From positions 1 through 64,000 of the forward strand of contig JABCPU010000123.1 in NCBI GenBank assembly GCA_016800925.1: 64,000 bases of DNA. The letters are read 5' to 3'. Each line of letters starts with the position of its first letter. Positions within the stretch are counted from its first letter, which is position 1. Below the pieces are notes generated by a model. That model was given only the letters and a program-made list of their open reading frames with translations. It had not been told where the DNA came from and did not search any database. The translations under genes and the position numbers were made by a program. Source of the stretch: Suillus spraguei. Lineage: Eukaryota > Basidiomycota > Agaricomycetes > Boletales > Suillaceae. Shown here one piece after another: positions 40,965-53,000 of this stretch.

Positions 40965-43900
40965 ATGAGTCTTTTGGACAACCAGGAGGAATCTAATGTT
41001 CCTCAGGATGAGTCAAACCAATACGAGGACCACGAAACTATTCCTTCATCTCCCTCACGCGTTCCAGTCAACTTTTTTGACCCAGATGGTCTTAATGAAC
41101 TCCAACGCACAATGTCAATACGTTCTACTCGTTCTCAAGTCCATCATCGCCAAAGCTCTCATCACCAGAGCTTTCATCGGCCACTGGCACTTTCACCTAG
41201 GCCCTCTACTGTGCTTCCTCCACCTACGGAGGTTGACACCCCAAGCTCATCCTCTATAACTTCCGCACACGATGGTGATGCGTTCGATTTTGAACTTACG
41301 CTTAAAGATCTTATCAGACGGTGAGCTCTGCAATAACAATCCGTTGCCTTTGTTGACATATATTACTAGTCGCGGCGAGGAGTCTATTAAGGGTCGTGAA
41401 CTTGGTGTGATGTTCAAGGATCTCCGTGTGGTCGGTATCGGCGCACGCGCCTCTCTGCAGCCTACCATCGGCTCCATGTTTAATCCTGCTGCCATCTTGA
41501 GAAACATTTCTGCAGCGCGCAACCCGCCTGTCAGGGATATTCTCTCTGGATTCGAGGGTGTCGTTTCGCCCGGTGAAATGCTCTGTAAGTCACTTTAATG
41601 AACTAACGTAAAGTTAAATTTCCGGATTGATCACGTGTTCGCGTCAGTGGTTCTCGGGCGACCTGGTTCCGGTTGTAGCACGTTCCTGAAGACTATCGCA
41701 AACCAGCGTGGTGAATACCATGATGTGCAGGGCGAAGTTTGCTATGACTCCTTTACCCCCGAAGACATTGGAAGACAGTATCGTGGAGATGTGATCTACT
41801 GTCCTGAGGATGATGTTCACTTCCCGACCCTGACTGTTGAGCAAACCTTGTCTTTCGCCATCAAAATGCGCACTCCACATGCCCGGTTTTCAAACCAAAC
41901 TCGTGAACAGTATAATCGTGATGTAGTTGACATCCTCTTGCGTATCTTCGGTCTTCGTCATGCCCAACACACTGTTGTCGGTGATGCTGCTATTCGTGGC
42001 ATTTCAGGAGGCGAAAAGAAACGTGTCTCGATCGCGGAAGCACTGTCTTGTCGTGCTCTCATTGGCGCGTGGGACAAGTGAGTGCTCGTGTGTCTGTTGT
42101 CCATTAGCAACGGTGCTAACAACAATGTTATTCTAGCTCCACTCGTGGCCTCGATGCGTCCACCGCACTTGAGTTTGTTCAAGCGCTACGTATCGGTACA
42201 GATATAGCTCGTCTTGCCACCATTGTGTCTATTTACCAAGCGGGGGAGCAACTTTACGACCTCTTCGACAAAGTATGCGTCATTACAGAGGGCAAGATGG
42301 CGTACTTTGGCCCGACTAAGGACGCTCGTCAGTATTTCATCGATATGGGATACGAACCGCAAGACAGGCAGACCACTGCCGATTTCCTCGTGTCCGGTAT
42401 GTTCCATGTTGGTTTAGAAGAGATCTAGTTATTTATGTAGTGATCTCCAGTGACCAACCCAAGTGGCCGTACGATCCGTGACGGTTTCGACGGCAAAGTT
42501 CCCGGAACATCGGAGGAGATGGCCGCTGCCTTCCTAGCTTCTTCTCTTGGTCAGGCAAACCGCGACTCTATTGAGAATTATCGCCTTCACAATGTCGGGA
42601 AGCCTGAGCGGGTGGATGCATACATGCAGAGTGTTGTAATGGAGCATGCCGCCACAGCTCCAAAGAGCAACTCGTATATGATCTCTATTCCTATGCAGAT
42701 TAGAGCCGTCATGGTGCGCCGCTTGCATATCATCAAGGGAAGTTGGAGCACTGTAGCCGTCAACCTTGCGTATGTGTGTCGTCCGTATTAGTCTATCAAT
42801 CACCTGACTCTCTCCAGTGTGCAAATTTTCCAGGCCATCATCATGGGTACTGTGTTCTTGAAGCTACCTGATGCGACGTCTGGTTTTTTCTCTCGTGGTG
42901 GTGTTCTGTTCTTGTGCGTACTTTACTTCCAAAATGGCTTATGCATGTGCTTAACTTCTCATCAGTGCTCTCTTCTTCGGTGCTTTATCATCAATGGCAG
43001 AAATTCCGGCTCTCTTCGCTCAGCGTCCAATTGTGCTCCGGCACCAGAAGGCTGCGATGTACTACCCGTTTATCGAAAGTTTCGCACACACAATGGTCGA
43101 TATCCCGTTCACGTTCATTATTCAAGCTGTGTTCGCGGTTGTTCTATATCTCCTGGTCGACCTTCAGAGCACGGCATCTCAATTTTTGTGCGTCTCACTT
43201 TTGATGCATCTGTCGAGTCTCGCTGAATGCAGATACAGCATCTTCTTCCTGTTCGTTTTTTCTATGACGACAACTATGAAGGCATTCTTTAGAATGGTTG
43301 CCGCATGCTTTAAGGCTGAATCTGCGGCTACGGCTGTTGCTGGTCTCGTCGTGGTGGTGGTGGCACTCTTCACTGGGTATACAATTCCCAAACACGACGT
43401 TCCTGCTGCTCTTCGCTGGATTATGTATATCAACGTGCGTTGTGGATTTTAATGGTAGGCTTACATACTCACCAGCCTGTAGCCTGTGCGCTATGGTTTC
43501 GAGGCTCTCCTGATGAACGAGTTCCACACTTTGAACGCCACCTGTTCAACGTTCATCCCTTCAGGTCCTGCATATCCAGATATTTCGTTGGCGAACCAGG
43601 TGTGCTCTACGGTCGGTGCTCAGCCCGGTCAGGATTATGTCGACGGTAACCTCTTCGCGGAATTGTCTTATGACTACTACTACAGCAACCTTTGGAGGGT
43701 AGGTCTATGAATGATTCTCCGGCAAACATATTCACTAATGTACTCTTTAGGATTTTGGTGTCGTCTGTGCCTTCTTTGTTGGTTTCCTCGTTATTCTATT
43801 CACTGCGACCGAATTCAATACCAGCTCTGCATTTGACACTGCTGTCACGCTTTTCAAGCAGGGTGCGCGCGCCGCCGAGGTTGTTGATCAGTCTAAGGAC

Positions 43901-46415
43901 GAGGAGAAGGGTGCTCATCCTGAGCCTGCTGGACCTCCAGTACAAGTACCAGCCCTGCAGAACTCCACAGACCCTCGGCAACGGATACCTTTACTTGGAG
44001 GCATTTGCAATACACGGTTCCCATCTCTGGAGGAACACAACGTAGACTCTTGGACGATGTCTCTGGTTTTGTTGTTCCTGGAAAACTGACGGCCCTCATG
44101 GGTGAATCGGGCGCTGGAAAGGTAAGGCATATGAATGTCCTAATATCATCACCGTCTCAGGCATTTCCAGACTACGCTCCTTAACGTATTGGCACAGCGT
44201 GTCGATGTTGGTGTCGTAACAGGAGATCGTTTGATTAGTGGTCACCTCCTCCCCGCGGACTTCCAGGCACAGACGTACGTACACCGTTTGAGAATTTGGA
44301 TGATCTCAAGTAGTAATGCAATTATTTGTCAGTGGCTACTGCCAGCAAATGGACACTCACCTTCCTCAGTCTACCGTTCGAGAGGCTCTGCTGTTTTCCG
44401 CCCGCCTTCGCCAGCCCGAGACTGTTCCTATGGCTGAGTTGGTAGAATAGTGAGTTGTCATCATTTTCTTTATGACTGGCTCATAATATTATTTTAGCGT
44501 CGACAAGTGTCTCGTCATGTGCGGCCTCGAGAATTACGCTGATGCTGTTGTCGGGTCTTTGGGCGTCGAGCACCGCAAGCGTACGACTATCGGCGTTGAG
44601 CTTGCTGCCAAAGTTTGTTCTGGTCATCTGTTAGAGTCGAACGATGTGCTGACGCTATGGTGATATAGCCCAAGCTTCTCTTGTTCTTGGACGAGCCTAC
44701 CTCTGGTCTTGATTCCCAGTCCGCCTGGGCCATCATGAAGTTTCTTCGTGACCTTGCTAACAACGGGCAGGCCATTCTTTGCACGTAAGTCCGACGTGGA
44801 GAATATTATAGCACACTGCTCAATCTTGCTATAGCATCCATCAACCTTCTGGGGAGTTGTTCCAAGTTTTCGACCGTCTCTTGCTCCTCAAGAAGGGAGG
44901 TCAGACTGTGTACTTCGGTGACATTGGGAAAGGGTCTTCTACCTTACTTGATTATTTTGAGCGCAATGGTGCTCCTCGATGCCACCCTGACGCTAATCCG
45001 TATGTGCTTCCTGGTTTCCCCCTTCTCGAGTTGACATCTCAGTCTAGGGCCGAGTACATGCTTGATGTCATTGGCGCAGGTGCAACAGCTTCGACCTCGG
45101 TTGACTGGCATTCCGTCTGGAAGAATTCATCTGAGGCCGCTGTTCTCCAAGAGAAAATCGAAAGCATTCACAATGAAGCCCGCGCTCATCCCGTCGTTGA
45201 AGCAGCACGGCCCACCGAGTTTGCGACGTCGTGGCATCACCAGCTCATAATACTCACCCAGCGTAACTTCCAGGCATATTGGCGGAATCCAACCTACCTC
45301 ATGGCCAAGTTCGCGCTTTGCATTGCCGGTGGTTTGCTTATTGGTTTCACGTTCTACAAGAGCAGTGATTCGCTTCAGGGTACCCAGAATAAGCTTTTTG
45401 TATGTGGTGTTTTGCATTACATGACGAATGTTTTTAACGTATTTGGCAGGCGATATTTTTGGCCTCGGTGCTTTGTGTTCCCCTCTCGCAGCAGCTTCAG
45501 ACGATGTTCATCGACATTCGGTCTATCTATGAAATCAGAGAGCGCCCAAGTAGGATGTACAACTGGACCGCACTCATCGTCAGCCAGATTCTGGTCGAGC
45601 TCCCATGGAACATTATGTGCTCTTCACTATTCTTTCTCTGCTGGTACTGGACGGTTGGGTTCCCCAATGACCGCGCGGGATACACATACCTCATGTACGG
45701 CATCGTGTTCCCCATGTACTACACAACTATCGCACAGGCAGTCGCTTCTATGGCTCCAAATGCTGTGATTGCGTCGCTCTTGTTCAGTGCGCTGTTTTCG
45801 TTTGTTGTCATCTTGTGGGTATTGCAGATATACGTAGTATAATCTTATCCCTCACGGTTTTGTAGCGACGGTGTCTTACAACCATTCCGTGCTCTCGGTT
45901 GGTGGCGGTGGATGTACCGCGTCTCTCCGTTCACCTACTTCATCGAAGGTCTGCTTGGTCAAGGTACATCTTTTGAACGAAGTCTGTTCATGATTAATAA
46001 CACCTCCTTTAGCTATTGGTGGCACCGCCATTAACTGTTCTCAGCAAGAGTTCGTCCGCGTTATCCCTCCTAGTGGATCCTCTTGTGCCGAATACCTGGA
46101 TCCATTCATGTCATATGCCGGCGGTTACCTCGCTGACCCCAGCGCCACGTCCACGTGTCTCTTCTGCCCCTACCGCACGACCGACGAGTATATGCTTGCT
46201 GGGTTCAACATTGAGTCATCTCACCACTGGCGTGACTTAGGCATCATGCTCAGTATTACTGCTTTCAACGTAAGTTCACTGTTGTAGGTGCTTCCGTTAA
46301 GCTAACTTGTACCCTGCAGGTTTTTGCGATTTTCACACTCACCTACATCTGCCGCATCCGCAAGGGAAATCCCCTAGCTGGTCTGCAGCAGAAGCTTGCT
46401 AGTCTCCGGAAGTGA
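40965..46415 (+). CDS. PDR-type (ABCG) full-size ABC transporter
   Basis: 21 exons by my reading, 1,473 residues, stop at 46413-46415. Half 1 has the PDR-style Walker [10 protein letters not shown], signature [16 protein letters not shown] and the deviant Walker B region [13 protein letters not shown]. Half 2 has Walker A GESGAGKTTLLN, the degenerate signature [14 protein letters not shown] and Walker [16 protein letters not shown]. Each nucleotide-binding half precedes a six-helix membrane half (for example [17 protein letters not shown], and [13 protein letters not shown] before a hydrophobic run). This is the (NBD-TMD)2 order of drug and lipid exporters in the plasma membrane. Introns are 45-63 bp. 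One, at 43911-43960, has a weak GTGCTC donor; without it the linker is frame-shifted. It is paralogous to the gene at 50064-55374. Substrate unknown. Confidence 0.93.
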
Positions 46416-46731
46416 TTTGTCGTACTGATCGGAACCTAAATACACCCTTCACTGCCATACATACCTACTAAGTTCACTTCTCATTCATAATTTTTGTAAT
46501 TTGATACCCTGTCTGCTGCACTGCGTGATCCTTTACGCGCTATCGATTCTGACCAGAGTAAAAGTAACTTCTCAAACAAAGTGTAATAATAGGACTACCA
46601 TGTCGAATCGAGTCTAGACAACCTACTGCCTCTGGAAGGAAGCAAGGAGCTTGGGACGTTGGGACTCGTCTGCGATACGCGATAGGATGACCGCGCGATG
46701 TCCCAATCTGATTCCGTTGACCTGGTGGGTT

Positions 46732-47595
46732 TTACAGTAGCCATGGAATCATCGCGAGTGATAACGGGTGCGCTCCTGGTGCGAGAGTGATCTGAATGGC
46801 CGGGACATTGAGAAGGTACGGCGTGGAGGAAGCGGTGTCCTGAGTGGTGACGCTGTCGTGATCACGGTGCCTGAACGCAGAGTACGCAATAAGGTTACTG
46901 AACCGAGTGCGCATGGTGGGCTTGGATGATGCTTCGTCGGGATCATACGGACGCATGTCCTTGCGGGCTGGCTGGCCGGGAAACGAGAATGTCTTCAAGC
47001 TCTGGTGCTCTGCCTCCGTGTCTGGCATGGGTACTTCAGAAGGGATCGGCCTCTCCCTGTGTCCCCAAGATTCCTGCGACAGCCGTAACTTGCGCTTCGC
47101 CTTCCGGAGGTACTCGAGAGTGTACTTGCCGATGGTAACACAGACCAAGAGGCCGAGAACAGTGCTAACAACGATGGCGAGAACGAGGACATTGCGCTGA
47201 GAGGTATTTGACTGTGTTGCGGGGTTGATCCCAGGCGTGCCTTCGGAGGCGTGAAGGCTGGGAGTGGGCGAGGCTGTCGCATGGGTTGTGGGGGAAATGA
47301 ACAAAGCAGTGGGAGCGGCGAGGGCGGTGTGAGGCTGCTCGTAGGGCGTAAGAATTGTTCCGGGAGCATCATGCCCTTTGGACTGGGCAGCACCAATGAT
47401 CATTGCCATTGCAGCTGAGGCGGGGCGGAGGCCGTCAGGGTCATGCGCCAGGCGTGGATCTGTGGGATTAACCCCAGTGAATGGGACGGTCTCTACCTGT
47501 TGTGCATCATCTCTGGGTGATTCTATAGGACTACCGTGGGCTATGCTAATGAGGAGAATAAATGACATGAAGATGATTTTGAGGGACTTCATCAT
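46732..47595 (-). CDS. Single-pass membrane protein with Ser/Thr-rich ectodomain, unknown
   Basis: 287 residues from the ATG at 47595 (MMKSLKIIFMSFILLIS); upstream in-frame ATGs would give a poorer signal peptide. A signal peptide is predicted at residues 1-22 (ending near AHGSP). A Thr/Ser/Pro-rich outer part spans 23-135, a single membrane helix about 136-156 (VLVLAIVVSTVLGLL), then a basic stretch (RKAKRKLR) and a cytosolic tail of about 125 residues. The positive-inside pattern supports an outside N-terminus. This layout is common for fungal cell-surface or sensor-like proteins. No conserved domain recognised. It lies tail to tail with the transporter and divergent from CDC20. Confidence 0.7.
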   Translation of the reverse strand: MMKSLKIIFMSFILLISIAHGSPIESPRDDAQQVETVPFTGVNPTDPRLAHDPDGLRPASAAMAMIIGAAQSKGHDAPGTILTPYEQPHTALAAPTALFISPTTHATASPTPSLHASEGTPGINPATQSNTSQRNVLVLAIVVSTVLGLLVCVTIGKYTLEYLRKAKRKLRLSQESWGHRERPIPSEVPMPDTEAEHQSLKTFSFPGQPARKDMRPYDPDEASSKPTMRTRFSNLIAYSAFRHRDHDSVTTQDTASSTPYLLNVPAIQITLAPGAHPLSLAMIPWLL

Positions 47596-47948
47596 TCGGG
47601 AGCTTGAAGGTAATGAGCGTGGTATTGTCGTGAAAACGACAGTATTAAAAAATGATCGTGGTTGCGAGAAAAAAAGGAGAACATAAGATACGTACATGGA
47701 CTGTTTTCATACTGCCCAGTAGAAGCTGGCTGACATTGACGATTTCGAGGACTAAGCGGCTGACTGTCGCTGCTGACATGCTCGAACGCGTCAAAAAATA
47801 AAGCACGTGGGCAGAAATCAAGCCGAAAAACAAAGCGCGTGACATACACGTGCCTACACGTTCAAAATACCACAAACCATTCTCAATCACACAATTGCTG
47901 TTTTCTTTTGCTCTACCGTTCTAATTGTGGTGTTCGTTGTGCGTTACG
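47596..47948. promoter_or_regulatory. Shared upstream region of the membrane-protein gene and CDC20
   Basis: 353 bp between divergent start codons. It contains several CACGTG/ACGTG-like runs (GCACGTGGGC near 47802, ACACGTGCC near 47847), which are E-box cores. No TATA box is clear. Confidence 0.4.
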
Positions 47949-49672
47949 ATGACCTCGATACCAAAGACACCATCTCGCTATAGATCACGTTCAGATGCAA
48001 AGACACCGCTCACTCCATCTATCATCTCCGCCTTCAATAGTATCTCCATCTCCCCGCAGAAACGTTCTCATCCTGCTGACCTCTCAAATCCATTCATCAC
48101 TAAATCGCGTCAAGCATCTCCCGTAAAACGCGCAACTGGAGGTGGCATTGCCGTCTCAGACTCATTTCAGCGCCAAGCGGGCGGAGGAGTCATCAGGAAA
48201 GGCGGCATTGAGACCCGTTTGGATGTCGTTTCACGCGACTACTTGCCCCCTACATCACAACCTAGACCAGAGCTCAAGCGCTCGAGATCAACTCCTGCTA
48301 CTAGGGAGCGTACACAATCTACCGGTGACAACCGTGATCGCTTCATTACTACTCGTGATGCCGACGACGTTGCTGCCACGCTCGAACTCATGAGTCTCAA
48401 CCCAAAAACAGTATCACCAGGACATACAGCTCGTCTTGCAGCTGCTACAGGTGTCCCTCTGAATCGCCGTGTACTGGCTTACCACGAGGCACCCCCAGCT
48501 TCTTCTTCAGACTCTACGCTTTCTCAGCAGCGTGAATTAGCTCGTCCGCTCTATGGGCGCCCAGGTGAACTCCCTTCGTCAACTAGTTCTACAACCAACA
48601 AGTCACGCCGCATTCCCACTCAGCCCGAGCGCGTCCTCGATGCTCCAGGCATGGTTGATGACTTTTACCTCAATCTGGTGTCATGGTCTATCCAGAACGT
48701 TGTTGCTGTCGCCCTTGCTGAGAGCACCTACATCTGGCGGGCTGATACGGGGATTGTCTCTCACCTTGGTGAAGCACCTGAGGGCACATATGTCTCCTCG
48801 GTTGATTTTTCGAATGATGGTGCCTACCTTGGTATTGGACTGGGCACTGGCGAAGTCGAGTTGTGGGATGTAGAAGCCGGACAGAAGCTCCGAACGATGG
48901 GTGGACACCAGGGTCAAATTGCCGTGCTATCTTGGAATGCCCACATACTTAGCTCTGGGTGTGGGGACGGAAGTATATGGCACCATGACGTCCGTGTCCC
49001 TCGGCACAAGGTCATGGAGCTGCTTGGACACACAGGAGAAGTCTGCGGACTGAAATGGAGAGCAGACGGCGAACTTCTAGCTAGCGGAGGTAACGACAAT
49101 GTCGTCAATATTTGGGATGGACGCGTAGGCGATGTTACAGAGGGCGCGCGCGGGCAGGCCAAGTGGACGAAGCGGAACCATACTGCAGCTGTGAAGGTAG
49201 GCTGTAGTCTCTAGATTATATTTGGAAAATCTAACACACTATGCAGGCAATTGCTTGGTGTCCCTGGCAGTCTTCCCTCTTGGCCAGCGGCGGAGGCACA
49301 AATGACGCAACTGTTCACGTCTGGAACAGTGGCACCGGCGCCCGTCTGCATTCTCTCAAAACGCCGTCCCAAGTCACCTCTATCATCTGGTCACCGCATA
49401 AAAAAGAAATCCTCACGACGCATGGGTACCCTACAAACGCAATTATGGTGCACGCGTACCCATCGCTCGAGCGTATCGCGGAGATACGGGACGCACACGA
49501 CTCACGGGTGTTATATACAGCGGTAGGGCCTGCAGGTGACGTTGTGTGCACGGGTGCCGGGGATGAGAATCTGAAGTTTTGGAGAATATGGGAGGGAGCG
49601 GGCGCCAAGAAAAAGAAAGAGGGGAAAGAGAGGTTGAGTTCGACGAGATCGGGGATTTTGTCGATACGGTGA
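47949..49672 (+). CDS. CDC20: CDC20, activator of the anaphase-promoting complex
   Basis: Two exons, 47949-49196 and 49247-49672 (50-bp intron), 557 residues. A disordered Ser/Thr/Pro-rich N-terminus carries the C-box DRFITTR at about 130-136, which docks on the APC/C, and a KILAY-like RVLAYHEAPP element (near 175), the Mad2-binding region. Seven WD40 repeats follow from RVLDAPGMVDDFYLNLVSW. The fingerprints IWHHDVR, EVCGLKW and AIAWCPWQS are those of Cdc20 rather than Cdh1. The protein ends SIR, the Ile-Arg tail that binds Cdc27/Cdc23. It recruits securin and cyclin B for ubiquitination at anaphase. The start is the ATG at 47949; an upstream in-frame ATG at 47925 exists but adds atypical residues. 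Confidence 0.95.
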
Positions 49673-50063
49673 TCTGCAAGTTATGCTTTACATTCTCTTA
49701 TGGATGTCGATGATTGCCTATATATACCCAAGCTGTTGCATTGCTCATATGAACGAGTGACGAACACATGAGTATCTCAGTGACAAACTGTTCATTAACT
49801 CTTAAAGCAATGTCTTCTAATACACCGAATCACGTTTACCATCTTTTTACGACTTTTGTCATCCAGCAGATTTCTAATGCAGTTGTCTTCATTGCGGGAC
49901 TCTGTATCTGTTGTAAATATCGTTATGTTTACGGTTGTATCATAGTCGAAATCTATGTATTTGTAATCAAAGTTGAATCTCTCGTCACGTTATTAAATTA
50001 CCATTATTTGGAAATCACAAAAAATCATCCATGATATGTTGAACTTGCTTCACAAGGTAATTC
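49673..50063. other. 3' regions between convergent CDC20 and ABC transporter genes
   Basis: 391 bp, AT-rich, no gene. It contains AT-rich runs suitable for polyadenylation of both transcripts (for example AATATCGTTATG near 49917 and TATTAAATTACC near 49992). Confidence 0.6.
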
Positions 50064-53000
50064 CTATTTTCGTCTCTTGAAAAGACTGATAAGGCTGAAT
50101 ATGCTGAACTTCCGGATGCGGAATATGTATGTGAGCGCGAATATGCTAAATATCTAAAAGTTAAAAACCGATAAGCGCACATGTAGGGCAGTGAAACAAA
50201 AAGAACGCACGTTGAACACGACGACGCCCAGTACGATGCCCAAGTTTCGCCAGTGGTGAGAATCCTTGATATTGAAACCGCTCAATAAGTACTCATTGGC
50301 GGTGAGGTAAGGGCAGTATTGGCATTGACTCGTCGCGTTGGGGTTTGTGACGTAGCCCCCGGCAGAAGATATATAAGGATTCATAAACGCAGCGCAAGTG
50401 AGTCCACTGGGAGGATTTACTTGCACAAATTCATCTGATGCGCAATTGACCATCTGTCCACCAATAGCTGAAGGAGGCCTCAGTCAAGATCAGATGGAAG
50501 AGGTATTATACACTAACCTTGACCCAAGAGACCTTCGATGACATACGTGAATGGGGATACCCTGTACATCCATTTCCACCAACCCAAGGCATGGAAAGGC
50601 TGCAAAACACCGTTACTTCAGGGGCGTTAGCGATTGGACCAATAAAACGAGCGTGTTGAACTCACAAGATGATGACGAATGAAAAGAATACGTTGAACAA
50701 TAGCGCTGCGATCACTGCGGTGGGTGCCATGGCTGCGACCGCCTCCGCAACGGTAGTGTAATAGAGGGGGAACACGATTGATAACATGAAGTATGTGTAG
50801 CCTCCTCGATCGGTAGGGAAACCGACCGTCCAATACCAACAGAGGAAGAACAGCGACGAGCAAAGGATGTTCCAAGGAATCTCGACAAGGATTTGCGACG
50901 TAACAAGTGCAGTCCAATTGTACATTCTGCTTGGTCGCTCGCGGATTTCGTAGATGGAACGAATACTGATGAAGACGAATTGGATTTGCTGGGTCATGGG
51001 AACACTGATAATGGTTGATAGGAAAATTGACTGCACTGAAATTAGTGCGTGACTTAAGAACGAGCATGAAAGAAACACACGAAAAGTTTGTTTTGCATCC
51101 CTTGCAAGGTGTCCTTGGATTTGAAGAAGGTAAACCCAATGAGCAAACCACCCACGATATTGAGAGTGATCTTCGCCATGAGGTACGTCGGGTTACGCCA
51201 GTAGGCAAGAAAGTTGCGGTGCGTAAGGACAACAACTTGGTGCATCCACGAGGTGGCAAATTCAGAGCGACGTTCTATCTCAACCGATGGCCGTGCGCGA
51301 CCTTCAGCATGTATCCGTTCGATCTGTGCTTGAAGTTCAACAGCCTCCGGAGATCGGTTCCAAATGTCATGCCAGTCGACAGAGGCAGAAGCGGTTGCAC
51401 CAGCACCAATAACATCCAGCATGTACTCAGCACTTGAATACCGACATGAGAAAAATTTCACAGATGTAAACAAAGCGACTTACGGATTAGCTTCGGGATC
51501 ACAGTGAGTGGCTCCATTGCGCTCAAAGTAGTCCAACATAGTTGAGGATCTATCACCAATGTCACCGAAGTAAACGGTCTGACCACCCCTGCGCATGAGT
51601 AGTAACCTGTCAAACGCCTGAAAGAGCTCGGCAGAGGGTTGGTGAATTCTGGTTACAAGAATTAAGCGTCGCATTAGGATCCAAAATCTAGTATGCTCAC
51701 GTGCAGAGAATGGCCTGTCCATTGTTTGCTAGTTCACGAAGGAACGTTATGATTCCCCAGGCGGACTGGGAGTCGAGGCCGGATGTTGGTTCGTCAAGGA
51801 ATAAAAGCAGTTTGGGCTTTAAGACTGTCAGCACAACATCGAGACGTGGCTTAAAAGGATGTACCTTTGCTGCGAGCTCAACCCCAATGGTAGTGCGCTT
51901 GCGGTGCTCAACACCCAGTGTTCCAACGATAGCGTCAGCATGATTTTCAAGGCCGCACATGACAAGGCACTTGTCCACGCTATCCATAACAATCAGTCAT
52001 GCGCGTACAGTGAATAGATGTGAACATACTATGCTTCGAGTTCCGCAGATGGAACAGACTCGGGTTGTCGTAGGCTAGCGGAGAACATAAGAGCCTCGCG
52101 AACAGTCGTTTGCGGTAAGTGAGTGTCCATTTGTTGGACATAGCCGCTGCAAGGAATGTCAAAGAAAGATCTCAACCACTAACAATTTAACTCACGTCTG
52201 AGCCTGGAAATCAGCGGGAAGGGTCTGCCCGTTGACAAACCGATCTCCTGTGATAACTCCGACATCGACCCGTTCAGCCAAAACGTTGAGCAGTGTCGTC
52301 TGTAACAAAAAGTTGAAGGAAGAGTCCTGAAGATAGATATGGGACGAACCTTTCCAGCGCCGGATTCACCCATGAGGGCCGTTAATTTTCCAGGTACAAC
52401 GTACCCAGAGACATCGTCGAGTAAGCGCCGTTCCCCGTCAGATACCGATACGACGTATTGAAGGTGCTGCCATGTAAATACATCATTGTTTGTTGGCTTT
52501 TCGAGTGGTGCTGCGGCGGTCCGCAGGGCGCCATTGTCCAAAGATGGTGGCCGGATGGATAGCTGGCTGGATTTCTCTTCATCATCCCCAGTGTCAGTGT
52601 CTTCAATTGCACGCGTTCCCTGCTTGAAGAGAGTTACGGCAGAACCAAATGCAGTACTCGTGTTGTACTCCGAGGCGATGAGCAAGGCCATGAAGAAGCT
52701 AAACCCAAAGACAATGGTGATACCGTAATCCTACAGAGTATGAGAACTTAGCGAGGCCAATTATGATTAGATGATCAACCTACTCTCCAAAGATGACTAC
52801 GCTCGTAGCCGAATGACAGGCTCACAAACTTACTGCCGTCTACAGTGATCATGTCAGGCACTGATCCGACTATGTTGCAAACCTGGTTCGCCAAAGTAAT
52901 ATTCTCGTATCCTGGACCTTGGGGAACAAGGCTAGTGCAAGTAGCATTCAGTGTGTTGAATTCGTTTGTCAGGATTGCCTCGAAGCCGTAACGAAGAGGC

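Noticed and set aside
47925..47948. Upstream in-frame ATG for CDC20
   Set aside because: It adds eight residues unlike any Cdc20 start; the ATG at 47949 gives the usual short basic start.
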